A stretch of 64,000 bases of DNA, from assembly GCA_027475525.1 (NCBI GenBank), contig JAMWFC010000054.1:2737609-2801608 (forward strand). The letters run 5' to 3'. Made by a program: the position numbers and the translations under genes. The notes beneath the pieces are model-generated. The model did not search any database. It was not told the origin of the DNA and was given only the letters and a program-made list of their open reading frames with translations. Shown one piece after another: positions 1 through 10,689 of the stretch (its first letter is position 1; each line of letters starts with the position of its first letter). Source of the stretch: Macrolepiota albuminosa (Eukaryota > Basidiomycota > Agaricomycetes > Agaricales > Agaricaceae).

Positions 1-104
1 TTTCCAAAGACCACTTACCGCGTATTGAGGAGCTGCCTTGTGACTCTACAGACGTCGTTAGCGACTGTCGGCAACGGCAAGCGAAATTAGCACTTACCTT
101 ACAT

Positions 105-1916
105 TTGGAAGCACCTGCCGGCTTCCTCGGCGAGCCCAACTTGCTAGCTGGCAACACTGGGCTCAAAGTGCTGCCGGCACGACCACCCTGGCTGGATCCC
201 TCTGCTACCGACTGCCTCTTGGCAGCAGGCGCCTTCCCCGCAGCAACTTCCTCCATCTCTGCTGCCAACGCTGCCACCCTCTCTCGCTCCTCTAGCGCCC
301 TGGTAATCTCGCAGGCATCTTGAGAAACCTCCTCCTGCCTTGCTGCGATCTCCTCCTCCACCTGCATGCGCGCTAACGGCGCCAACACCTCCTGTTTACT
401 ATGAGGCGACAAGTCAGACCAAAGCTAAGGTCAAAGGAATGGGTTAGGAACACTCACTCTGCCGCAGGCATGCTTACCGTCATCGGCAAGGCACCGGACA
501 GAATATCCTCCAACTCGTCCTCAATTGTTGGGATGGGAGGAGGCGCCTGGCAACTCGATCAGCTAGCGACACGGCAAGAGCTAGAGGTACTTACAAAACG
601 AGCAAAAGGCGCTAACCACTCCGCACCACGATGATCCAGGTGGCACCACTCTCAAACCTCTATTTTGCCATCCCAGCCCACGCCAAGAACGCACACCTCC
701 AGCCACCGCTGATAGGCTTCTACTCGGACTGAGCGCATCAAGGGACATTATAGGCCGACCAACACTTGACACGCTAAAGGCTCTAGCGACCAGCCTTGGG
801 TACAGAGCAGCCCTAGCGCGGGCGCTCTATGGCAAGACTTATCCATTCATCTCAATCACCCGTATCAGCCCCTCAGCGCACTCCACTCAGTTACTTTGAA
901 GACCAAGAAGACTCAGGACTCATAGCGCTAGCATAACGGCGGGAGGTGACTCTGACCAAACCCCGATCAGTACTGGAAGGAGTTAGCAATTGGCGCTGTC
1001 AATCACCGAGGCACCTCAATCAGAAGTCTAAAAGAATCAATGACGACAAGACAGGATACACGCAGACCCGACATTTAAATTTATCAAAAGATGGTACAAT
1101 GTTTAGCGCCGGAATTAGCGCTCACGGCGTCTGTCGAGGATTCCCCGACCATACCCCGGGACAGCATGGCCAATTAAATTACATCAAAAAGTGAGCAAAC
1201 TCGTACCACTTCTAAGTAGTTTTAGAGTCGCCGTTGGTCGCCGTCACCCATGTGCTGCAGGTCGCCGTTGACAGGTGGCCGTTAGCTACAGTCACGAAGA
1301 GAGGCGCTAATTGGTAGCGCCGTCAATGGACTTATTTTGGAAATAATGTAGCGCATAGTATAAAAACTAGCTACTTGCCATGTATATAGCAACGAATCGT
1401 AACCTCTTGAGCACCCAGTTACACTTAGCGTTCAAATCGCGCTAGCGTTGCCTGACTTCGCCACCAAGTTCGGCGCTAGCTTCGTCTATCTCGTCTTCGT
1501 CGTTTACGGTGCCACCTACGGGCACACTACGCTGCGCTATTCGTTTCTTTCTCTATAACTTCTCCTAAACTACGACGCTTACCACTTGCTAGGTAGCACC
1601 CGAGGCGCTATCGTCTAGCGCATCACCCTATCACCTCTGCTCGAGCACACCGGGACCCTGCCGGGACTCCTCACAAACCCGTACGCCAGGCGCTGGAGAC
1701 GGCGTTGTACTGCGTATACGTCCAGCGCACCCAACCACAGTTGGCGTCATCACCGCTCGTATAACTTCATAATGGCAGTCACCAAATTTATAGGCGCATC
1801 TGCGCCAATGCCATCGATTCGCTTGAGAAAATTATTCGCCTTTTCGATATAGGCGGAGGCAGCGTCTTGAGCCTCATGAGACAGTATGGGGGGCGGAGTT
1901 GGAATGCGGAAAGACA
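105..1916 (-). pseudogene. Retroelement-associated ORF remnant (N-terminus MSFRIPTPPP), CpG-rich copy
   Basis: On the minus strand a frame begins at about 1916 with MSFRIPTPPP and reads toward lower coordinates to about 1745. It then resumes at about 705 and continues, with breaks, to about 105. The lower part is rich in Glu, Ala and Arg (for example a stretch reading EEREEVAALAAEMEEVAAGK on the minus strand near 230-290), which suggests a coiled coil. A second, CpG-depleted copy lies at 19430-20280 without the internal interruption, so the two align piece by piece. I do not recognise a named domain. Its presence in two repeat copies suggests it is carried by a transposable element. Frames are broken and no intact product is expected. 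Confidence 0.45.
711..1755. mobile_element. Probable insertion inside the MSFRIP element (LTR-like)
   Basis: Relative to the homologous copy at 19430-20280, about 1.04 kb is extra here. The flanks read CCACCGCT before it and TCACCGCT after it, consistent with a short target duplication around ACCGCT. The insert holds a TATA-like box (gtataaaaac near 1358) and a motif ending GGGACTCCTCACA near 1675. That motif recurs near 2941 after another TATA-like box (tatataaag near 2580). This suggests LTR-type promoter sequence. The exact ends are uncertain. Confidence 0.3.
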
Positions 1917-2890
1917 TTTAATTTTAATAGAGCGCCAGATAAAAGATGGGAGGAGAAACGAAGTCCACACTCATGCGCCAGGACTATAAACAAAATCTCA
2001 AAAACGCACAGACCACTTGTCACAAAAGCGGTAACGGTAGCCTTATTTGGTGACTGAGGACAGTCAATTTTTCAGTTGGGGGAAGATGATAGGACCCCAT
2101 ACAGGATCATCGCATCAACGGCAGGCTATGGCAACACGACACAGGCTCAGAGTACCTTAGCACGCGCTAACTAACCAATTTTGGCAATATTTGACGGCCG
2201 CGCACGGCAAGAAGCAGATCCAATCAGTGATAGCGCTGACAGCAGACAGAATGACAACTGACAGATGGCATCAGTCACTGATGACAGCGCTTAGCAAGAA
2301 GCCTGATGATCTATCAAAAACTGATGGACAGCTTGGCGTTTGACCTTGGCGTCTGACATCGCTTAGCGCCTCGATTTGGTGCCTGACATCGCTAAGCCTT
2401 TTAGACAGACAAAAGGGTGATGGATTGATGGTTTAGCATTGCGATCTGCCGCCTGGCACCGCTAAGCGTCTTGAATGGACGGTAGGGATCTGAAACCGTT
2501 GGAGCTACCCCTATGAAATTTTCCAGTTTACCGCACTTTGGCAATGGTTGGTCACTGGCGACGGTGAACTCCTTGTAGTATATAAAGTACTTACCGACTT
2601 GTACATATGATCATCGAACAATAGACCAGAGTTTCCTGCTCCCCTTACTTCAGTCTCCCTTACGCTTGAGATCTCATTTACAGTCGGCAACGTCGAGCTC
2701 GTTGGCAGCTGCAGACTTCATCGCTAGCCTTCGACTTATTCGCGCCTTGCATCTACGGCAGGCATTTACGACGCTTAGACTTTGCTAAGCTTACTGTGTT
2801 CTTGCCATTGATATTGCCGTGTTTGCTTACCGCTCCCTTAATAGGCGCTTTACCTTAGCGCTTTACACTTGCCGACTCCTTTACCGACTT
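1917..2890. repeat. Upstream part of the MSFRIP repeat, homologous to 20281-20960
   Basis: Blocks such as the one around 'gacagtcaattttt' at about 2060 and 'gatggacagcttggcgttt' at about 2325 have clear counterparts at about 20425 and 20740. In the second copy CpG is replaced by TpG or CpA. No protein-coding gene is supported here. A TATA-like sequence lies near 2580 on the plus strand. Confidence 0.45.
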
Positions 2891-3690
2891 TTCCCCATTT
2901 TCATAGGCATGTTCTCTGGGACCTGCCCGGGACTCCTCACAACACTTAGAGCACGCCCAACGCAAGCAATTGGTATGGTAACACTATAGTAATATTTGTT
3001 ACTGACCAAAACTTTGGGCGTCATCAACACGTCCTTCTTCATAATCAAATTCCGGTCAGCTGGGCTGACCATGCGTATACTTATGGGGTCACCTACTTGG
3101 CCCATCTATTCTTCAGCGACAGCCGGCTCTACAATGAGGTGGCCGCTATCGACGACGAGAGGCTGCAACGCCTCAACCATTACGGTACACCCCAGTCCAT
3201 CGCTCAGTGGGATGGGTGGCACGAGGCCACTATTGGCAATTGACAACGCCTGATGCTCCAGCAGCAGGACAGTCGTCGTGCTTATGACGATGCGCTCACT
3301 AAGGGGATGTACCTCCTCATCAGGCAAGACATTCATGCCCGCAAAATCTGGACGTGCCAGTATCCGTCCGACACTGGGGATCTTTCTGATCCCCAACCAC
3401 CTATCCCAGGGTCGATTGTTGACCCCAATCTCACACTGTCCCCCCTCCGGGACTATGACGACTCCCTGCCAATAGCAGGGCCTTCAGGCACTTCCTACGC
3501 GCCTGCACCCCACTGTCCCCCCTCCGGGACTATGACGACTCCCTGCCAATAGCAGGGCCTTCAGGCACTTCCTACGCGCCTGCACCCAAGGATGAACTCC
3601 TCGACTACGACATGGACGACGTGACTGCTGATCCATTCCGGGAGCCTGGGGACTCTCCCATTGCCCCTGTCCCTGACTTACCGACGGCCT
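2890..3690 (+). pseudogene. C-terminal remnant of gypsy ORF3, second element
   Basis: From about 2999 the plus strand encodes a protein like the C-terminal part of the extra frame in the full gypsy element. Here it reads LLHNQIPVSWADHAYTYG, then NHYGTPQSIAQWDGWHEA. The full element has LLHNRIPADWVDHAYTYR and NRYGIPSAIPQWDGWQEM at 16240-16430. An in-frame TGA near 3241 and a 77-bp duplication (3434-3587) break the frame. It sits directly upstream of a polypurine tract and an LTR, the same place as in the full element. It is therefore the 3' end of a related retrotransposon, not a host gene. Function unknown. Confidence 0.6.
3434..3587. repeat. Perfect 77-bp tandem duplication (3434-3510 / 3511-3587)
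   Basis: The two halves are identical over exactly 77 bp. It lies in the ORF3 remnant of the left gypsy element. It belongs to a set of 24 such duplications of the same length and is probably a contig-join artefact. Confidence 0.93.
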
Positions 3691-3737
3691 GACCGTCGTA
3701 TTATCTCAAGACCGTAGCTCGGTCTGATTGGGGGGTG

Positions 3738-4047
3738 TGTAGCGTAGTCCGCTATGTGGCGTTGGCCACATAGCTTTACTTACTGTATCGTAGTCAATAT
3801 TATATTATATTTATTATAATATAATATTATTTTACATTAGTATATAAATAGTTTTACCAGCTGCTTACAAAGCAGCTTATTTTTGTTGTAAACTACATTG
3901 TCAATAGACCGGTCTGGTCTGATTCAGTGTTGTGTGCACACTAAGCTCTCAAATTATTTTTGTTGTAAACTACATTGTCAATAGACCGGTCTGGTCTGAT
4001 TCAGTGTTGTGTGCACACTAAGCTCTCAAATTCATAACTTCGTTACA
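3738..4047 (+). mobile_element. 3' LTR of a second gypsy-type element
   Basis: It begins TGTAGCGTAGTCC immediately after a polypurine tract (ATTGGGGGGTG) and ends TTCGTTACA. The sequence just before it (CTCGGTCTGATTGGGGGG) resembles that before the 3' LTR of the full element (TTCGGTCTCATTGGGGGG), so the two are relatives with different LTRs. The apparent 310 bp includes a 77-bp duplication, so the true length is about 233 bp. Copia integrase coding sequence starts directly after it, so this element was inserted into the copia integrase region. Its 5' LTR is not recognisable in the window. Confidence 0.7.
3877..4030. repeat. Perfect 77-bp tandem duplication (3877-3953 / 3954-4030)
   Basis: Exact duplication of 77 bp inside the left gypsy LTR, preceded by an AT-rich palindromic run at about 3797-3835. 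Same class as the other 77-bp duplications. Confidence 0.9.
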
Positions 4048-5214
4048 CACTTCTCATAAAGCATGGATGGGCAGGCATCCAAACTATTCCTATATGAGAA
4101 AAATAGGCTGCAAGGCTTCCGTTCTCATCTTGGCAGAACACAATCCAAAGATTTATGCATGGTCAATCAAATGTATATTGATAGGCTATGCAAGGAGTTC
4201 TAAAGTGTATTAATGCTATGAAAGGGCTACTGGGAAGATATATAAAACATACCACATTAAATTCAGCAAAAGTCATGAGGAATCATCCCAATTGTCCAGT
4301 TCACCTCCTGATCCTCCTCATAACCAGTCAGTTGCCCAACCTTTGCAGGACCTCATTGATTTCAATGATTCCATCACTTCAGGAGGAGTACCTCAGCCTC
4401 ATCTTGCACAACTGCTTGATGTACCACTTATTTCGCAGCTATGCAGATCCAGTTATGTACTCATCCCAACTGCTAGATCAGACCCCAATAATGCACCTCC
4501 ATCTTGGTTACAGAGAGCAGTGGAAGAATCAAAAGCAGCAGAAGAATGTGTGTGAGCTCAATGTGAAATGTTGAGAATCTCTAATATAGGATTCAGATCA
4601 ACTGATCAAGGCACCGAGCACCTCAATCCCACCCCAGGTCAAGATCCAGATGAGCCTGATGTTTCCAACATTGCATCATTACAAGACCTTGAGTACCTAC
4701 TTACTGCCACTCATGAGCTTAAAGATTATCTTCCAGCTTCAAACCTTAATGACAAACCACAAACCTGGACAGAAGCAAGGCAATCAGGGGATGCTGATCA
4801 CTGAGAGGCAGCCTATTATGAGGAGCTCAACTCTCTCAAGGACATGGGTGTGTATCAACTCGTCCTCCACTCAGCTGTCCCAGCTGGCCAAAAGGTACAG
4901 ACCAGATGCCCTGTCTTCAAAATAAAATGTGATGAGCATGGGAATGCTGTTAGATTTAAAGTAAGACTGGTGTTTTGGGAACATGAACAGATCTATGGAC
5001 GTGACTACACCAAAACAACTTCACCCACTGCACACATGGAATCTTGGTGTATATTACTCCACATAGCAGCTGCCAAGGGCTGAGATGCAACCCAGATTGA
5101 TGTCAAGATGGCTTTCTTATATGACATCCTCCCCAAAGATGAAGTATAATTTATGAGACAACCAGAAGGGTTTGAGGAGATAGGCAAGGAAGATTGGGTC
5201 TGGATGTTGGTAAA
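4048..5214 (+). pseudogene. Copia retrotransposon, integrase end and 5' half of reverse transcriptase
   Basis: The frame from 4048 encodes the end of a Ty1/copia integrase (HPNYSYMRKIGCKASV, then KIYAWSIKCILIGYAR). A linker follows, then the start of copia reverse transcriptase: PQTWTEARQ near 4760, ELNSLKDMGVYQLVL near 4830, and the DATQIDVKMAFLYDI and RQPEGFEE segments at 5080-5180. Several stops and frame breaks make it non-functional. CpG is scarce, unlike in the gypsy elements around it. It stops mid-RT at 5209, where a solo LTR is inserted, and the same RT continues at 17474. Its upstream part is interrupted by the gypsy LTR ending at 4047. Confidence 0.8.
5210..5214. repeat. Target-site duplication GTAAA (left copy)
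   Basis: GTAAA precedes the solo LTR start TGTCATGACC. The same five bases follow the LTR end at 17469-17473. Confidence 0.8.
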
Positions 5215-5896
5215 TGTCATGACCCCTCCCCTCTGGAACCTCCCCAGCACACTCCTGGAGCCCCATCTGGGAGCCTCTCTCATCAACCCCACAACACGCC
5301 CCGCCTCCACGGCTGCTGACGCCACCATCACACGCATCAAAGACCGCCATCAACCAGCACCCCCAGCAACCCCACATCACGGACCCCGGGATCAACTGCC
5401 ATCAACAATCAGATCATGCTGCTCGCTTCCGGCCATCACGCATCACACATCACAACTCCCTCCGTGCCAATTGATCGTGCACCCCACATGCACAATCCAG
5501 GTATACAGTCCCTGTCCGCTACTCAATGCCTCCCAGGACTTATCCCAGACACCCCGGAACCCCGAGACCCGGTTCCGTAGTACTTATAGCGTAGTTTCCT
5601 GTTGTACTTGCTAGTCTTGATATTAACTTGAATTGTTGCATGCCCTCTGCTTGATCAGTACACGCTGACTGGCACACTTGACTGGCACACTTGAATAACT
5701 GTGTGCTCTAAGTTTGGTACGTACTTCGTGACTTGCAATTTGTTAATCCAGTCTTGTCTTAGAACCCCCGGTTCCTGACTCGACCCCTTCCCAGCCCTCA
5801 GCCTCTAAAACCCAAAACCCCTGGACCAAGTTCCCTTTCCCGGGACCACCCCTTGTCCACGTCTTGAACCCCAGAGTCCTAACTCCAGAGTTCCAG
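5215..5896 (+). mobile_element. Solo LTR, left part (split by the gypsy insertion)
   Basis: It starts TGTCATGACCCC after the GTAAA duplication. The right part, ending CGGAACCTGACA, lies at 17383-17468. Together they make about 763 bp with inverted TGTCA/TGACA ends. No internal region remains, so this is a solo LTR left by recombination between two LTRs. It interrupts the copia reverse transcriptase and was itself interrupted by the 11.5-kb gypsy element. No protein-coding gene is supported inside it. Confidence 0.8.
5892..5896. repeat. Target-site duplication TCCAG (left copy)
   Basis: TCCAG flanks the gypsy element immediately before its 5' LTR and again at 17383-17387 immediately after its 3' LTR. 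Confidence 0.88.
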
Positions 5897-6069
5897 TGTA
5901 ACGGAGTCATCCGTGTTCTTAGCGTCAACAACGCTATAATCATTTAGTAGAGTATTATGTAAGATAACATCTTGTTTTCACTCTAAGTACTAGTCAATCC
6001 GATACTGCGGTCTGATTTAGCACTTGTGTGATACACACAAGACAGTTCTAACCTGTAACTCTGGTTACA
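5897..6069 (+). repeat. 5' LTR of the gypsy element
   Basis: 173 bp, TGTAACGGAG to CTGGTTACA. It differs from the 3' LTR at nine bases, all transitions and all at CpG positions inferred for the ancestor. It is followed by a T-rich leader to the gag start codon at 6181. I could not identify a tRNA primer-binding site. Confidence 0.92.
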
Positions 6070-8121
6070 TTTTTTTAATTCTTCTGCTATCGGCTTTTGA
6101 CTCTAGGCTTGTTACCGACTAGGCAACTATCATCAAAACCTCTCAATTCTCTGTTGGCATCATGCTGAAAACATGCTTCCATGACTGGCTCTCTTGATCC
6201 AGATCCTCCATTCCCAGCTGCAGACGCAGGTGACTTACCTGTGCTTCAAGCTGCAAAGACGCAATCTGCGTCAGCATACCAACCTCCGCCAAAGCGGGAC
6301 GAAAAGATTCCTCACGATGTCAGCATGAGCTTTGGAATGCCTGGTGGGCTATCCGTATCACAGATGATGTCCATTGTACGACCTGGTGGTAAACCAGGAG
6401 AGAGATCCGCGGTCTCAGGAGTGTCGCTGCCAGCGAGCCAAATGCCTTCATTGATGTATCTGGTATTGCCCGAGAGCTCGTCAGCTCATTCTGAGGGTCA
6501 ACCGGATATTACTCAGTACTCAGAAATGGTACAAGGCAGCGCATTTGCGCATAGTACCCCCTTCCAAACTGCACCTACTGAACGGCTTTTGGAATATGTG
6601 GCCAATGCGGCTACTGAACCGGGACCGTCGTCATTGACGACACAAGGACAGGTGCAAGGGCCAGCAATAGTGGTCAGTAGGGAGGACGACAATGTTGTAA
6701 GGTTGGAAAAGGCGTCAATAGCGCCTGGAAATCCAGAGTTGCACAGACGGGCTGGCAAACAGCCGCAAGTGAGGCATGACGGCCTCAGGAGAGTTATGGA
6801 CTTAGAGTCCGAGCTGGAATCCTCAGATGATGAGGAAAGCAAAAGGTCGCATTCGACCTTGTCTATCCAGTTACAGCTAGTATTGGACCGATATCCGGTG
6901 GTCGTGAAGGAATCGACGCGAAAGCGTCTTCAGCTTTATGTAGTGAAGCACTTACAGTTGCTGGCTGCTAGGCGCCACGATGTACCCCGTGCAGATTTGA
7001 ATGAATATATCGAATTGTTTGTGCGCATCTTTGAACTCGAAGTAGTGGAATACCTTAAGCGTAAAGCGGCGCGAGGGTCAGCAGTCTCAATGGCTACTCC
7101 AGCCGACTCAGTAGAATGTGAGATGAGTGTGCGCAGATGAGCGCCATTAATTGCGGACACGATGGAATTGCTCAATGCGCCTCGTCAGGCTAATGAGTCT
7201 CAGCAAGACTACGTTCGGCGTCAGAACGCCGCAAACCGTCAACACATTGTTAGCGGAGTGCCTCAGCAGGCATTGTCTGAGGTGGAGACTGTGACAACGA
7301 CTCCGGCAGAGCCAGAGGCACTACTTGCAGTGCAGGAGGTTAAGACACCTTGTAAGCAAGTTACAATCAAGGAGGAGGTGGACGAAGTCCACATTCTTGA
7401 GGAGCGAACGCGACCACGACGCGTAGTGTGGCGTGTCCACCTAGTGGACAACTGGAATGAACACGTCAATTACCAGAGAATACGCAACCAGGACTTGCGT
7501 GATCATGGTGAGTCGTTAATTGACGACCAAGGGGTAGTCTTTGAAGGGCGTGAGGATGTAACGCCTGTTGATGATATGCGGCGACAATTCACAGCTTGGA
7601 CGGCTGAACCAGACAGAGGTTCGGGTGGTAGTGATGATAGTAGTGGTCACTACAAATGGGGGGAGCCAAGTCGTCGCAATAACGACGGTGGAGGTTGTGA
7701 TCGCAAAAATAATAATCGAGACAATAATAATCGTCGTAATAGTGGCAGGCAGGCTGGTGGAGCACCAGCAGAGCCACAAGTAGGGCAACAGCCCACCCCA
7801 CGGCCAGAACAAACGGCCAATGAACACCTGTTTTGCAGTCCTCGGGCATTTTCGATGCCCGCACCTCATGAATTGCATGAAACTACGCCAGGAATGAATG
7901 AAGCGGTCAGGATCCATATGGATCATATGCATGACCGCCTCACTCGTCTGGTGGATGACTCCCTTGGAGTCAGATTTAAGTTTCCTGCTGGGGTAAGTCC
8001 CCGTAAATCCGATGATAAGCACATACGTGCGTACGCTGGAGAACATAGGTTCTCTCAACTGGAGGACTGGGCCATGGACATGTGCTACCACCTCGCAGCC
8101 TGCTGCTATGGTGGAGACGAC

Positions 8122-8275
8122 ATGGACCAGGAGAGGATATTCGTGCTACACGAATTTATGGAGGGAGAGGCTCGGAATTGGTTCCGTCACCATGTTCTAT
8201 GGACCAGGAGAGGATATTCGTGCTACACGAATTTATGGAGGGAGAGGCTCGGAATTGGTTCCGTCACCATGTTCT
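8122..8275. repeat. Perfect 77-bp tandem duplication (8122-8198 / 8199-8275)
   Basis: Exact 77-bp duplication within gypsy gag. It shifts the frame by two and makes gag look like two overlapping reading frames. Ignoring one copy restores a continuous gag reading. Confidence 0.95.
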
Positions 8276-10535
8276 TCACATTAATCGTGACAAACCGCAT
8301 TGGACATTTAAAGAAGTCCTGATAGGACTGTACAATCATTTTGTCAACGCTGCTACGATGCAGGAAGCTTGTGATGCCTTTAGAAAGGCAGTGTATGACG
8401 CTAAGACTGGCATCCAGACCTTTTATGATGACCTGGTGGGTCATGCACAGAATATGGCCGTCTATCCAGACGAATACACTATTCGCAAGACATTCCTGGA
8501 CGGAATACCTGCAGACATGAGGAGAGCGTTGATACGCGACGACAATTTGTCTCTGGAGGTCAATACTGTGACCGAATTCTTGGTGTATGCTATCCGTTAT
8601 GAGCAGTCGACACGGACGGCGAACCATTATGAGCAGCGGAGTTCCCGCCGAGGAACTGTGAACCGTCAGGCAGTGAAGGTGGAAACCTTCCTGGCCAAAC
8701 GGACGGAGATGGAGAATAATTGCAACCCGCAATTCGTTATTTGCAAGACAATTCCTGGAGGCCAACGGCCTCAATCAAAGCCTGCTGGACAATTGCCAGC
8801 GAAGGATAGCCGACCCTTTTTGGGTCAGAATCAAGTAGCACCAAGAGGAGTGGTGGCGCCTGCAGCGCGTATGACGGGCAAACCCGCTGGGGTCCCAGGA
8901 GCAGCCCAGCGAAGGCCTGCAGGAGATCTTTCAGCGTGCTACAATTGTGGCAGGAGCAGGCATTTCGCTAAGGAATGCCCCGCCCCTCCTAAGGCACACA
9001 TCCGAGCGGCCCATACGGCTGCAGCACCGAGTGATGTCGTCAGTGACGATGAAGATGATGAGGTCATTGATGACACGGAAGAGGAGCCGCAAGTAGAGGC
9101 TGATGGATCGGAAGTAGATGACACTGAGAGCGTCCAGATTGATGGCGACGAATACGTTGCAGTGGATGTGTACGACAGCGACTATTATGCTTGTGAAGAC
9201 GAGGAAGAACACCTGTTTGCACTGACTGAGTGCCGTGGAGATCAGCGCGTCCGAATGAGACGCGTAACCCTGCAGAAGGCAACTAATAAGTTGCACAGGC
9301 CACGCTATACTCCCGAGGAGAAGGAGTGCCTGGTCACGTATGTGGATGTCAATGGACATCCAGCATGGATGTTGTGGGACTCCGGGAGTACCACTACGGA
9401 CATTACGCCCTAGTTTGCTCATGTCAACGCGATTCGCATTCATTAACTAAAGGAGCCGCTGATGCTCCAGCTGGGGACTGTAGGGAGTCGTGCCATGGTG
9501 CAGTTTGGCGCGGAAGTGAGAGTAAAGACGTCAGGGACGTCGACAAAAGAGTATGTGGATATAGCAAATTTTGATCGCTACGACATGATTATTGGTACGC
9601 TGTTCATGCGTAAGAACAAGGTGTCGCTGGATTTTGTGAATGACGTGGTCATTGTGAATGGTACGCCCTTGAAGGCAGAGAAAGTGGTGTTGAACAATAC
9701 AGATGGTCGTTTGAGGCGCTATCACGCGACTGAAAAGCGGCGTGATGAACGCAACTGACTAGATGGTCGCAGGAGAGCGACTGTACAGGAGGTGGAGGAC
9801 GAACAGGCCCCACCAAAGAGCTTGCTGGCAGACTCGCCGGCTATACTGATGTCTGAGAAAGAGTTTCAAGAAACTCTGGAGAAGAGGAAGCACCCGGATG
9901 TGATTGGGTGTACCAAGGGAAAGCCTAAACAGGCTCTACAGTGCAAGAATGAGCGTGGTAGACGCGTGGTGGAGTCGCTGGAATGCCAGCCGACTAGCTC
10001 TCAAGTGAAGGTTGAGGATCTCATCTAGGACGAGGTATACAGTACGATGGGAACTGTGGGTAGCATTAGGTCGCTAATGGATCGACCAGTGCCTCAGCCA
10101 GAAGTGCAATGGGCGTATGACCCACGAATGCCACGGGAGTGGAATGAGTTGGTAGCGTCAATGGTGACGCAGGCTATGGGAAGGGTGCAGGCAACCCAAA
10201 CGGGAGAAGTGTACCGTCACGCATGAGAGGATGAGATTTCCAAAACATTGGATATTGTATTTGATGGACTCTCGCTGAAAGCGAGAAGCGTGCAGTCATC
10301 GGCAAATATGACAAGGAAACAACCGGTTGTAAGGTTGAATCTGGGAGATCTCGCAGAGGAGCACGTACATGCCTTATGGGAGCGATTTGAACCAAAGGTT
10401 CAACTGTGTATAGCACACGTAGCCAAAGGAAAAGGTAAGGCTGTGAGCCTTACAGAGGAGGATATTCCTCGATTGCGCCAGCAATGGCAACTGGAGTTTG
10501 CTGATATCGTCAATGGAACGAAGGAAGAGCTTCCT

Positions 10536-10689
10536 CCGTGGCGGGAGGTTAATCATGAGATCAACCTCATTGACGATAACAAGCAGTACAAATATCATTT
10601 GCCTCGCTGCCCCCGTGGCGGGAGGTTAATCATGAGATCAACCTCATTGACGATAACAAGCAGTACAAATATCATTTGCCTCGCTGCCC
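10536..10689. repeat. Perfect 77-bp tandem duplication (10536-10612 / 10613-10689)
   Basis: Exact 77-bp duplication just upstream of the gypsy reverse transcriptase. It splits the pol frame, and the frames before and after it agree once one copy is discounted. Confidence 0.95.

Noticed and set aside
7516..8091. Long minus-strand frame opposite gypsy gag
   Set aside because: It is a shadow of the gag codons with low-complexity Ile/Thr runs. The plus strand carries the CCHC knuckle and the continuous polyprotein.
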